A stretch of DNA of 64,000 nucleotides from an uncultured Desulfatitalea sp. (GTDB lineage: Bacteria; Desulfobacterota; Desulfobacteria; Desulfobacterales; Desulfosarcinaceae), in assembly GCA_937868765.1 (NCBI GenBank), contig CALMNL010000006.1, forward strand, positions 248,001 to 312,000, read 5' to 3'. Position numbers and translations under genes: made by a program. Shown one piece after another: positions 44,847-53,908 of this stretch (within the stretch, counting starts at the first letter, position 1; each line of letters starts with the position of its first letter). A model generated the notes under the pieces. It was not told the DNA's origin. It saw only the letters and a list, made by a program, of their open reading frames with translations, and searched no databases.

Positions 44847-47800
44847 ATCTGCCCCAGTTCAGCGTCAAGCGGCCGATATTCACCACCATGGTGACCTTGA
44901 TCCTGGTGATTCTGGGGGGTGTTTCCCTCAGCCGTTTGCGCATCGACATGCTGCCCAACATCGAGATGCCCACCTTGAGCGTGCGCACCGAGTACGAAGG
45001 GGCCAGCCCCGAGGTCATGGAGCGCCTGGTGACCCGCATCATCGAAGAGATCGTGGCCACCGTGCCCGGCGTGGAAGAGATTACCTCCACCTCGTCCGAG
45101 GGCAGCAGCGACATCCGGGTGACGTTCGTCTGGGGTACCTCCATCGACACTGCAGCCATCGACGTGCAAGGCAAGATCGAAGACGAGATCAACGAACTGC
45201 CCGAAGATATCCTGCGGCCGCGGATCCGCAAGTTCGACATCGCCAGCTTTCCGGTGGTGGTGCTGGGTGTCTCCAGCCGGCTGGATCCTGTGGAGTTGAC
45301 CGAGTTGATCGAAAACCAGATCCGTTATCGCTTTGCCCGCATCCCCGGCGTGGCCCAGGTGGATGTGTGGGGTGGTTTCAACCGCGAGGTGCGCATCGAG
45401 CTCGACCCCGAGCGGCTCAAATCCGTGAGCCTGCCTCTGGACCGCGTACTGCAGGCCATCCGCGACGCCAACCTTGACCTGCCGGCCGGTACCATAGAGG
45501 AGGGGCGTTACGAGGTGACGCTGCGGGCCCCGGCGGAGTTCGTCAACCTGGACCAGATTCGCAACACAGTGCTCGAACGGCGCGACGGCAGTGGTATCCG
45601 GCTGGGGCAGATCGCCGAGGTGGTCGACACTTACGAGAAGTTGGTCCGCCTGGTGCGTGTCAACGGCGAGCGCGGCCTGCGCGTGGCGATCCGCAAGCAG
45701 GCCGATGCCAACACGGTGGAGGTGGCCCAGCGGGTTCTGGCCGAGATCGAAGCGGCCAACCGGGCCTTCCCCCAGATTCACATCGTGCCGGTGACCAATC
45801 AGGGCAACTACATCGAACGGGCCATCACCAACGTGGCTCACTCGGTCCTTTACGGCGGCCTGCTGGCAGTGCTGGTACTGCTCTTTTTCATGCGCAGCAT
45901 CCCCAGCACGCTGGTCATCTCGCTTTCCATCCCCATTTCTGTGATTACTACCTTCGCCCTGATCTTCTTCGGCGGTTTCACCCTCAACCTGATGACCCTG
46001 GGGGGCCTCGCCCTGGGGGTGGGCATGATGGTGGACAGCGCCATCGTGGTACTGGAGAATATCTTCCGCCGGCGCAACGAACACCAGCAGAGCGTGCAGG
46101 CGGCGGCCGTGCAGGGTGCGTGGGAGGTGGGGCCGGCCATCGCCGCCAGCACCCTCACTACGCTGGTGATTTTCCTGCCGCTGATCTTCGTACGCGGGGT
46201 GGCCGGCATGCTGTTTAAAGAACTGGCCTATGTCATCATTTTTTCTCTGGTGTGCGCGTTGCTGGTGGCCCTGAGCCTGGTGCCCATGCTGGCGTCCAGG
46301 CTGCTGGCGGTCGGTTCCCGAGCTCCCCGATTTCCGGGCCTGGCCATTCACCGCTGGTCGGCCGCCGCCGGCGAAATCTATGGCCGCATCGAAGCTGGTT
46401 ACTTGAATTTGCTGCGCTGGGCGGTGAGGCATCGCCGGGCCACCTTGATCATCGCCGCAGGCCTGCTGGGGTTCAGCCTGGCGCTGCTGCCCTTCATCGG
46501 CAGCGAATTCCTGCCGCCCAGCGATGAGGGCCAGGTGCGGGTCACCGGCAAGATGGAGGTCGGTACGCGTCTGGAACTGGTGGATCAACAGACGCGCCTG
46601 ATGGAAAGAATCGTGCTGCCGGCCGTCCCCGAACAGATTTCCGCGGTGGTCAGTGTGGGATCCACCGGCTGGCGGGCCGGCGCCCCCGAGGGGGATTTGG
46701 CTATAAACCTGACTTCGGCCGCTCGACGCCACCGATCCAACGAGGAGATCGCCCAGGCGTTGCGGCCGCTGGTGGCGGGCAAGGTCCCGGGCATGGAGAT
46801 CCGTGTATCGGCCCCCCAGGGACAGTTCATCCTGGAGCGCATTTTGGGGGCCGATCAAGGACTCAAAGTAGAGATCTACGGATATGAGCTTGGCGTTCTT
46901 GACTTGCTGACCGTCAGAGCCGCCAACGCCATCCGCGACGTGCGGGGCGTCATTGATCTTGAAACCAGTCAGGAAGCCGGCACCCCCCAGCATGAAATCC
47001 TCGTCAACCGCGACAAAGCGGCCGATCTGGGCCTGAGCGTGCGCGATGTGACGCAACTGCTGCAGACCGCAGTGGCCGGTGCCACCGCCGGCGAATACCG
47101 CACGGGCGGCAATTCCTATCGCATTCTGGTGAAGCTCAAAGAGGCCGAAAAACGGTCCCTGGACGAAATCCTCAACCTGACCCTCGCCACCCCCACAGGA
47201 GAAAAGGTGGCCCTGCGCAATGTGGTCGACGTCGAAGCCGGTCGCGGCCCGATCCTTATCGAACGCAAGGACCAGCAGCGCCTGGCGACCATCGACGTGA
47301 ATGTCTCCGGCCGCGACCAGGGTTCGGTGGCCAAAGAGATTCAGTCCCGACTGGATCGTCTGCCCCGTCCGACGGGCTACGACCTGCGTGTGGGCGGCAG
47401 TTTCGAGGCACAGCAGAAGGCCTTCAGCGAGTTGAAGGTCTCGCTGGCGCTGGCCCTGGTCCTGGTCTATATGGTTCTGGCCTGCCAGTACGAATCCCTG
47501 CGCGACCCGCTGGTGGTCATGTTCTCTGTTCCCCTGGCCGCCATCGGTGTGCTTGTGACCCTTTTTCTCACTGGTACCACGCTCAATCTGCAATCCTACA
47601 TCGGCTGCATCATGCTGGGCGGCATCGTCGTCAACAACGCCATCCTGCTGGTGGACCAGGCCGGTCGCCTGGTCGCCGAGGGCCTGGCCGCGCGCGCCGC
47701 CGTCGTCGAAGCCGGCCGCCGCCGCCTGCGTCCCATCCTCATGACCACCCTCACCACCCTGCTCGGCCTGTTGCCCCTGGCCCTGGGCATCGGTGAAGGA

Positions 47801-47926
47801 GCCGACGCCCAGGCGCCTCTGGCCCGGGCCGTGGTCGGGGGGCTGACATCCTCCACCTTGATTACGCTCTTACTGATTCCTGTGATCTATACCTTCTTTC
47901 ACCCAGATCCCAAGAACAAAGCTTAA
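44843..47926 (+). CDS. RND efflux permease (HAE1 family)
   Basis: The protein has 1027 residues with the standard 12-helix RND plan; it starts [22 protein letters not shown]4 reads [15 protein letters not shown], with a single Asp where AcrB has two. The TM10 position of the AcrB lysine is [11 protein letters not shown], with Asn instead. It therefore belongs to the branch with a modified proton relay, unlike the permease at 6048-9140. Substrate unknown. It is translationally coupled to the adaptor. Confidence 0.94.
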   Translation: MNLPQFSVKRPIFTTMVTLILVILGGVSLSRLRIDMLPNIEMPTLSVRTEYEGASPEVMERLVTRIIEEIVATVPGVEEITSTSSEGSSDIRVTFVWGTSIDTAAIDVQGKIEDEINELPEDILRPRIRKFDIASFPVVVLGVSSRLDPVELTELIENQIRYRFARIPGVAQVDVWGGFNREVRIELDPERLKSVSLPLDRVLQAIRDANLDLPAGTIEEGRYEVTLRAPAEFVNLDQIRNTVLERRDGSGIRLGQIAEVVDTYEKLVRLVRVNGERGLRVAIRKQADANTVEVAQRVLAEIEAANRAFPQIHIVPVTNQGNYIERAITNVAHSVLYGGLLAVLVLLFFMRSIPSTLVISLSIPISVITTFALIFFGGFTLNLMTLGGLALGVGMMVDSAIVVLENIFRRRNEHQQSVQAAAVQGAWEVGPAIAASTLTTLVIFLPLIFVRGVAGMLFKELAYVIIFSLVCALLVALSLVPMLASRLLAVGSRAPRFPGLAIHRWSAAAGEIYGRIEAGYLNLLRWAVRHRRATLIIAAGLLGFSLALLPFIGSEFLPPSDEGQVRVTGKMEVGTRLELVDQQTRLMERIVLPAVPEQISAVVSVGSTGWRAGAPEGDLAINLTSAARRHRSNEEIAQALRPLVAGKVPGMEIRVSAPQGQFILERILGADQGLKVEIYGYELGVLDLLTVRAANAIRDVRGVIDLETSQEAGTPQHEILVNRDKAADLGLSVRDVTQLLQTAVAGATAGEYRTGGNSYRILVKLKEAEKRSLDEILNLTLATPTGEKVALRNVVDVEAGRGPILIERKDQQRLATIDVNVSGRDQGSVAKEIQSRLDRLPRPTGYDLRVGGSFEAQQKAFSELKVSLALALVLVYMVLACQYESLRDPLVVMFSVPLAAIGVLVTLFLTGTTLNLQSYIGCIMLGGIVVNNAILLVDQAGRLVAEGLAARAAVVEAGRRRLRPILMTTLTTLLGLLPLALGIGEGADAQAPLARAVVGGLTSSTLITLLLIPVIYTFFHPDPKNKA

Positions 47927-47952
47927 CGAGCCAGCGCGTCGGTGGTGATGAG

Positions 47953-47981
47953 TTGACATCCCCCCTGGGGGTTGTTAACGA
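47953..47981 (+). promoter_or_regulatory. possible promoter of the radical SAM gene with a palindromic spacer
   Basis: TTGACA (47953-47958) and TAACGA (47976-47981) with 17-base spacing; the spacer holds CCCCCCTGGGGG. The -10 is weak, and the C/G stem could instead be part of a terminator for the RND operon. Confidence 0.35.
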
Positions 47982-48071
47982 TCAGGGCTGTTTTTGATCT
48001 TTGTTGCGACAGTCCACGGATCCACCGGCGGAGGGCCGCAGATTCCAGCGAAGGCATCCAGGAGCTCGAAC

Positions 48072-48941
48072 ATGCATTACGAAGGCAACATCATCCGGCC
48101 GCCCAGCGAGGCCAACTCCATATTGCTGCAGGTCACCGTGGGCTGTTCCCACAACAAGTGCGCCTTCTGCGGCACCTACCGCGGCGAACGCTTCAAGATC
48201 AAGCCCGACGAGATCGTCATGGCCGATATCGACTTCGCCGCCCAGTACTGCCGCCGCCAGCGCCGGGTCTTCCTGTGCGACGGCGACGCCCTGATCATCC
48301 CCCAGAAGCGCCTGCTGACCATCCTGCAGGCCATCCGCGAGCGGTTGCCGTGGGTCACCCGCATCGGCGCCTATGCCAACACCAAAAGCATCTCCATGAA
48401 AAGCGACGAGGAGCTCAAGATCCTCCACGACTACGGCCTGGGCATTCTCTACATGGGCCTGGAAAGCGGCGATGACGAGACCCTCAAGGCCATCACCAAG
48501 GGCGCCGACGCCGAGCGTATGATCGCCATGGGACGCAAGGCCAAGCAGGCCGGCTTCAAGCTCTCCATCACCGTGATCCTGGGCGTGGCCGGCCGGGAGC
48601 GCTCCCAGGTCCACGCCCGGGAGACCGGCCGGGTGCTCACCCGGATCGACCCCGACTACGTGGGCGCCCTGAGCCTCATGCTGGTGCCCAACACCCCCAT
48701 GTACGAAGATTACCGCACCGGCCGCTTCCCCCTGCTGGGGCCGGACGAGATGCTGCGCGAACTGCGCACCATCTTCGCCGAAACCCACCTTTCCCAGGGG
48801 TTGTTCCACGCGAACCACGCTTCCAACTATCTGCCCATCCGCGCCCGCCTGCCCCGGGACCGGGAAGCGGTGCTGGCGCTCATCGACCAGGCCCTGGCCG
48901 GCCGTGTGGCGCTCAAGCCGGAGTGGATGCGGGGGTTATGA
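48072..48941 (+). CDS. radical SAM protein with CX4CX2C cluster motif
   Basis: The protein has 289 residues; AGGAG precedes the ATG. The 4Fe-4S motif is CSHNKCAFC (CX4CX2C instead of the usual CX3CX2C), close to the N-terminus after RPPSEANSILLQVTVG. The barrel continues with RRVFLCDGDALI, TRIGAYANTKSI, the GLESGDDETLKAITKG region and ITVILGVAGRE. The family is widespread and related to Elp3/HemN-like radical SAM proteins, but its reaction is not known. It lies alone between an RND permease and transketolase. Confidence 0.9.
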   Translation: MHYEGNIIRPPSEANSILLQVTVGCSHNKCAFCGTYRGERFKIKPDEIVMADIDFAAQYCRRQRRVFLCDGDALIIPQKRLLTILQAIRERLPWVTRIGAYANTKSISMKSDEELKILHDYGLGILYMGLESGDDETLKAITKGADAERMIAMGRKAKQAGFKLSITVILGVAGRERSQVHARETGRVLTRIDPDYVGALSLMLVPNTPMYEDYRTGRFPLLGPDEMLRELRTIFAETHLSQGLFHANHASNYLPIRARLPRDREAVLALIDQALAGRVALKPEWMRGL

Positions 48942-49061
48942 CGCGCCTCCGTCAAGACGAGGCTTGCAACCATCGCCGATCCATTGTAACAAACGCGGCG
49001 TCCTACGCGGAACCCTATGCGGTCACAACTTACCGGAATAACTCCAAAAGGAGAAAATGCG

Positions 49062-51083
49062 ATGAAATGCCGGACCACCGAAAACACCAACGAACTCGAC
49101 CAATGTTGCGTCAACGTCATTCGGACCTTGAGCATGGATGCCGTCCAGAAGGCCAATTCGGGCCATCCAGGGGCGCCCATGGGGCTGGCTGCGGCCGGCT
49201 ATGTGCTCTGGACCCGGGTCATGAACCACAATCCGCGCAACCCCGACTGGCCCAACCGCGACCGCTTCGTGCTCTCCGGCGGGCACGCCTCCATGCTGCT
49301 CTACAGTCTTCTCTATCTGACCGGCTATGACGTCAGCCTGGAAGATCTCAAGAATTTCCGCCAATGGGGCAGCAAGACCCCGGGGCATCCCGAATACCGC
49401 CACACACCGGGGGTGGAGACCACCACCGGCCCGCTGGGACAGGGGGTGGCCAATGCCGTGGGCATGGCCATGGCCGAGCGCCACCTGGCAGCCCGTTTCA
49501 ATAAGCCCGAACACGAAATCGTGGGCCATTACACCTACGTGATCTGCGGCGACGGCGACATGATGGAGGGCGTGACTTCGGAAGCGGCCTCCCTGGCCGG
49601 CCACCTGGGATTGGGGCGCCTGATCTGTATTTACGACGACAACGGGATCTCGATCGAGGGTTCCACCGACATCGCTTTCACGGAAGATGTGGCCAAGCGG
49701 TTTGCGGCGTACAACTGGCAAGTGCTCAGCGTGGCCGATGGAAACGATCTGGCAGCCATCGAAAAGGCCCTGCATGAGGCCCAGGCCGACACCCAGCGCC
49801 CCTCGCTGATCGTCCTGCGCACCCATATCGCCTACGGCAGCCCCAACAAGCAGGATTCGGCCGAAGCTCACGGCGCACCCCTGGGCGAAGCCGAGGTGTG
49901 TCTGACCAAGGGCTTCCTGGGCTGCGACAAGGATCTGCTGTTCTGCGTGCCCGAGAATGTGTTGGATCACTGCCGCCATGCCGTGGATCGCGGCCACGCC
50001 AGCGAAGCCCAGTGGCAGGAGCGATACAATGCCTATGCCAAGCGCTATCCCGAGTCGGCCGATGAATGGGTCAACGGTTTGAGCCATTTTCTGCCCCGGG
50101 GCTGGGACCAGAACCTGCCGACCTTCAAACCGGAAGATGGCGCCGTGGCCACCCGCGCTGCGTCGGGCAAGGTGGTCAACGCCCTGGCCCAGCGCATCCC
50201 GGCCCTCATGGGCGGTTCCGCCGACCTGGCGCCGTCCAATAACACTTTCCTCAAGGGCTTGCCCGAATTCCAGCGCGAGAGCTACCATGGCCGCAACATC
50301 CGCTTCGGCGTGCGCGAGCATGCCATGGGCGCCATCATGTCCGGCCTGTTCCTGCATGGAGGTATCCGGCCTTACGGCGGCACATTCCTGGTCTTTTCCG
50401 ATTACATGCGGCCGGCCATCCGCGTGGCGGCCCTGATGAAACTGCCGCTGATCTTCGTCTTCACCCATGATTCCATTGCCGTGGGTGAAGACGGTCCCAC
50501 CCATCAGCCGGTGGAGCACCTGGCCGCCCTGCGGGCCATTCCCAACCTGCTGGTTCTGCGGCCCTGCGACGCCAACGAGACCGTGGATGCCTGGCTTCAA
50601 GCCATCCGCAGCAACAACCGGCCGGTGGCGCTGGCCCTGAGCCGCCAGAATCTGCCGGCGCTCGATCCCAAGCAGACCGGCGGACGTCTGGCCCGGGGCG
50701 GCTACATCCTCTCCGACTGCCAGGGCACGCCGGACATCCTGCTCATCGGCACGGGCGCCGAAGTGCATCTGGCCCTCAAGGCTCAGAAGATGCTGGCCGA
50801 GAAGAAGATTGCGGCCCGGGTGATCAACATGCCCAGCTGGGAGTTGTTCGAGGAGAATGACGAGGATTACAAAAAGGAAGTTCTGCCGCCCCAGGTAACC
50901 GCCCGTCTGGCCGTGGAAGCCGGTATCCCCATGGGTTGGGAACGCTACGTGGGCGACGCCGGCCAGGTGATCGCCATGACCGGTTTCGGCGCTTCGGCGC
51001 CCGGCAACACAGTGCTGGCCAAATTCGGCTTCACCGCCGAGAACGTCGCCGCCCGGGCCGAAGAAATGGTGAAAAGAAAATAG
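49062..51083 (+). CDS. tkt: transketolase
   Basis: The protein has 673 residues from ATG 49062 (AAAAGGAG upstream). Thiamine pyrophosphate binding is seen in [20 protein letters not shown]...[10 protein letters not shown], with substrate residues in [10 protein letters not shown] and [13 protein letters not shown]. The pyrimidine-binding domain has [14 protein letters not shown] and [19 protein letters not shown]. It moves two-carbon units in the pentose phosphate pathway, the main source of ribose and erythrose phosphate in an anaerobe. It is closed by the terminator at 51244. Confidence 0.97.
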   Translation: MKCRTTENTNELDQCCVNVIRTLSMDAVQKANSGHPGAPMGLAAAGYVLWTRVMNHNPRNPDWPNRDRFVLSGGHASMLLYSLLYLTGYDVSLEDLKNFRQWGSKTPGHPEYRHTPGVETTTGPLGQGVANAVGMAMAERHLAARFNKPEHEIVGHYTYVICGDGDMMEGVTSEAASLAGHLGLGRLICIYDDNGISIEGSTDIAFTEDVAKRFAAYNWQVLSVADGNDLAAIEKALHEAQADTQRPSLIVLRTHIAYGSPNKQDSAEAHGAPLGEAEVCLTKGFLGCDKDLLFCVPENVLDHCRHAVDRGHASEAQWQERYNAYAKRYPESADEWVNGLSHFLPRGWDQNLPTFKPEDGAVATRAASGKVVNALAQRIPALMGGSADLAPSNNTFLKGLPEFQRESYHGRNIRFGVREHAMGAIMSGLFLHGGIRPYGGTFLVFSDYMRPAIRVAALMKLPLIFVFTHDSIAVGEDGPTHQPVEHLAALRAIPNLLVLRPCDANETVDAWLQAIRSNNRPVALALSRQNLPALDPKQTGGRLARGGYILSDCQGTPDILLIGTGAEVHLALKAQKMLAEKKIAARVINMPSWELFEENDEDYKKEVLPPQVTARLAVEAGIPMGWERYVGDAGQVIAMTGFGASAPGNTVLAKFGFTAENVAARAEEMVKRK

Positions 51084-51243
51084 AGATCCCGGCGTCATGG
51101 AACGGTGCCCCTCTCGGCTGCCGCTTCACCCGACCGGTCAACCCGGCCTACGGCGACGACCCCACCCGCTACCTGGATGATCCGGATTATGCCGCGGTTT
51201 GCACAGGCAGTACACCGTAGCCATTCCGCACTGGACCAGAACG

Positions 51244-51275
51244 AACGGACAGGCGCAACGCCTGTCCGTTTTTTT
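51244..51275 (+). terminator. transketolase terminator
   Basis: A perfect 12-bp stem (AACGGACAGGCG / CGCCTGTCCGTT) around a CAA loop ends in a run of seven T. Confidence 0.9.
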
Positions 51276-51305
51276 ATGGCCTCCCGTGCGGATGTACTTT
51301 TTTCG

Positions 51306-51914
51306 CTAGCTATTCTCCGAGACCGCCAGAATCGCCTTGGTCGTATACTCCCCCACATCGGCCAGGGCGTCGGTGGGCAGGAATAGGTTTGCATTCTGAG
51401 AATAGAGGCAGGTGACACCGGCCGGAAAATCTTCATCGGCCAGGTAGCAGACATAGCACAGGCTGATTTTGGGCAGCGGTCGCACCACGAAGGCCAGGTC
51501 GCCGCTCACCGCGGCGGGGGCCGCCATGCCCCCCAGACGGTTGCGGATTTTTTCGCGGACGCCCGCCAGGCGGCCCACGGCCGGCACCAGAGCTTGTTCG
51601 GTGCGGTTGGCGAAAGCCCCCGCGTAGGGCGCACTGTTGGGAACTTCCTTGAAGGACTTGAAGGGCTCCATCACCGGCGGTACGCTCACCGCATGCAGGG
51701 CATACAGGGAAATGATGATGCCCCGCGGTCCCTCTTCGGGCGCACCGTCCAGAAGGATGCCGCCAGACGTGATCCGGCAATCGGTACCGAAGGCTTGCAG
51801 CAGCAGGAAGTTCTCCTGGCGCCGGGCCGCCATGGCATCGGCCCGCTGGCCCAGATCCTGTGCGTACAACTTCTTCAAGTTCTCCCGAACGATGGCCGCG
51901 TAGGCAGTGGTCAT
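51306..51914 (-). CDS. DUF3786-like protein
   Basis: The protein has 202 residues, starting behind GAGG. It has no signal peptide. Features are ISLYALHAVSVPPVMEPFKS, then FKEVPNSAPYAGAFANRTEQ, and near the end ISLCYVCYLADEDFPAGVTC and FLPTDALADVGEYTTKAIL. This fits DUF3786, a family common in anaerobes and sometimes fused to or placed near iron-sulfur or corrinoid proteins. The function is unknown. It forms an operon with the HTH-like gene 18 bases upstream. Confidence 0.8.
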   Translation of the reverse strand: MTTAYAAIVRENLKKLYAQDLGQRADAMAARRQENFLLLQAFGTDCRITSGGILLDGAPEEGPRGIIISLYALHAVSVPPVMEPFKSFKEVPNSAPYAGAFANRTEQALVPAVGRLAGVREKIRNRLGGMAAPAAVSGDLAFVVRPLPKISLCYVCYLADEDFPAGVTCLYSQNANLFLPTDALADVGEYTTKAILAVSENS

Positions 51915-51932
51915 GGCGTTTCCTCTCTTGTG

Positions 51933-52469
51933 CTATGCAATCATCCGCCCGATGCGATCGGCGGTATCTTTGGCGGTCGCCCTGGTCAGGGCGGTTTGCA
52001 GGGCGCGCAGTACTTCCCGGATGACGGCGGTTTTGGCCCGCGGCGAGAGCAGGTGGACCTCGGCGGTTTTGACATCCAGGATTATTTCTTCCAGTTGGGC
52101 ATACTCCGCTTTGACCGAAGCCATGCTTTGTTTGACTTCGGTCAGGATCTTTCCCACGGCGTCACGTTCCGGCTCTGTGAGCAGCAGTGCACTGCCCAGT
52201 TTGGTCAATGAACCGCCGCCGGCATCGCCGGCACCTTCCTGCCGGGCCGCCTCGATGCCCTCTTCTGTCAGGCCGATGCCTCCCGAAAGGGTTTTGATCT
52301 CGATCCAGCCTTTGCCGATGAGGTCTTCGGCGGTTTTGCCGGCCTGCGCCCTGTCCAGGCCGATGGCGGCGCCGATGGTGTGCATGGAGCGCTGGACGCC
52401 CGGTGCACCGTCGGCGCTGCGGTAAAGCTCAAGCAGGAACGCCTTTTGGGTTTCGTTCTCGAAGGTCAT
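51933..52469 (-). CDS. winged-helix-like protein upstream of DUF3786
   Basis: The protein has 178 residues; AAGGAA precedes the ATG. Residues 1-75 look like a winged helix-turn-helix (FLLELYRSADGAPGVQRSMH, then IGAAIGLDRAQAGKTAEDLI and the wing WIEIKTLSGGIGLTEEG). The rest is helical and would dimerise. It could regulate its own operon or bind the DUF3786 product. There is no known family by eye. Confidence 0.7.
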   Translation of the reverse strand: MTFENETQKAFLLELYRSADGAPGVQRSMHTIGAAIGLDRAQAGKTAEDLIGKGWIEIKTLSGGIGLTEEGIEAARQEGAGDAGGGSLTKLGSALLLTEPERDAVGKILTEVKQSMASVKAEYAQLEEIILDVKTAEVHLLSPRAKTAVIREVLRALQTALTRATAKDTADRIGRMIA

Positions 52470-52656
52470 GGGATATTCCTTATATTGGGTTGGCCGGGCC
52501 GTCCGTCCATCGGCCGGCGTCCCACCTTAACACACCGCGGGTGGGAAGGGAAAGGTTTGGTGGCGCGGCCTCTTTGTGATTGAAAAGCGTGGCGAATACC
52601 AATAGATAGGAGGCCATGCGTGAAAATTCGGTTTCAGGAAGCATGACGGGAGAGCC

Positions 52657-53880
52657 ATGAAAGAATTCTTCAACGTGACGACCATCGAGGCGGTGCTGGC
52701 ATTAAGACAAACGTTTGGGCCCGTCGTCTCCCAATCGGTTTCGCTGGAACAGGCTTTGAATCGGGTGCTGGCGACCGATGTAGCGGCCGACCGGGATATC
52801 CCCGGCTTCGACCGTGCCACCGTGGACGGCTACGCTGTATGTGCCGCCTCCACCTATGGCGCCAGCGAAGGCGCCCCGGCCTACCTCACGGTGGTGGGCG
52901 CGGTGGAGATGGGCCACACACCCGGCGGCACTGTGGGCCCTGGTCAGGCCACGCGTATCGCCACCGGCGGCATGCTGCCAGCCGGAGCCGATAGCGTGGT
53001 GATGGTGGAGCACACCGGCGTCATCGACAAAGGCACCATCGAAGTTTACCGCAGCGTGGCGCCCGGCCAGCACGTGGTGACCCGGGATGAAGACGCCGCC
53101 AAGGGGCAGCTCTTGTTGTCGGCCGGCATTCGCTTGCGCCCCCAGGAGCTGGGTATGCTGGCGGCTTGCGGCATGAAGGATGTGATCGTTCACCAACGGC
53201 CCCGGGTGGGGATCATTTCGTCAGGGGACGAAGTGGTGCCGGTGACAGTTGATCCTGCGCCCGGCCAGGTCCGGGATGTCAACTCCCATACCCTTGCGGC
53301 GCTGGTGCGCCAGGGCGGCGGGGTGCCCACCTGCTATGGTATCGTTCCGGATCGGTTCGAGGACTTGCTCGACATGTGTCGCAAAGCCCTGGCGCACAAT
53401 GACATGGTGCTGGTTTCCGGCGGCAGTTCGGTGGGTACCCGCGATCTCACCGTGGAGGTGTTGGGCGCTTTGGAGCAGAGCCGGATTCTGGTGCACGGCG
53501 TGAGCATCAGCCCCGGCAAACCCACGATCCTGGCTCAGTGTGGCGCCAAACCCTTCTGGGGGCTGCCGGGCCATGTGACATCGACCATGGTGGTGTTTAT
53601 GGTGTTGGTACGGCCGTTTCTGTCACGCCTGACCGGCTGGATCAACGATGCGCCGGTGCGCGTCCCTGCGCGCCTGACCCGCAATGTGGCTTCGGCCCAG
53701 GGCCGGGTGGATTTCGTGCGGGTGGCATTGAGACACCAGGCCGGCGAGACGTGGGCCGAACCCATTCTGGGTGCTTCGGGGTTGATCCGCACCATGGTGG
53801 CGGCAGACGGCCTGATCGCTATCGCCCTCAACGACGAAGGACTGGAGCAGGGCGCGGCGGTTGAGGTGATGCTATTTTGA
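52657..53880 (+). CDS. moeA: molybdopterin molybdotransferase MoeA
   Basis: The protein has 407 residues; GGGAGAG precedes the ATG. All MoeA landmarks are present: DIPGFDRATVDGYAV, TGGMLPAGADSVVMVEHT, RPRVGIISSGDEVV, the MPT-binding LVSGGSSVGTRDLT, and SPGKPTILAQ plus GLPGHVTS. It inserts molybdate or tungstate into adenylated molybdopterin. The second MoeA gene follows after 28 bases, so the two are one operon. Confidence 0.95.
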   Translation: MKEFFNVTTIEAVLALRQTFGPVVSQSVSLEQALNRVLATDVAADRDIPGFDRATVDGYAVCAASTYGASEGAPAYLTVVGAVEMGHTPGGTVGPGQATRIATGGMLPAGADSVVMVEHTGVIDKGTIEVYRSVAPGQHVVTRDEDAAKGQLLLSAGIRLRPQELGMLAACGMKDVIVHQRPRVGIISSGDEVVPVTVDPAPGQVRDVNSHTLAALVRQGGGVPTCYGIVPDRFEDLLDMCRKALAHNDMVLVSGGSSVGTRDLTVEVLGALEQSRILVHGVSISPGKPTILAQCGAKPFWGLPGHVTSTMVVFMVLVRPFLSRLTGWINDAPVRVPARLTRNVASAQGRVDFVRVALRHQAGETWAEPILGASGLIRTMVAADGLIAIALNDEGLEQGAAVEVMLF

Positions 53881-53908
53881 AAGGTGTGACCCAATCAAGG
53901 AAACGACT

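Noticed and set aside
44549-47593. 1014-codon open frame antisense to the second RND permease
   Set aside because: Same artefact as above; no recognisable motif.
51084-51220. Short frame after transketolase encoding an ordered-looking stretch (PVNPAYGDDPTRYLDDPDYA)
   Set aside because: No start codon or ribosome-binding site in frame after the transketolase stop. It could be a gene remnant, but I cannot support a function or homologue.
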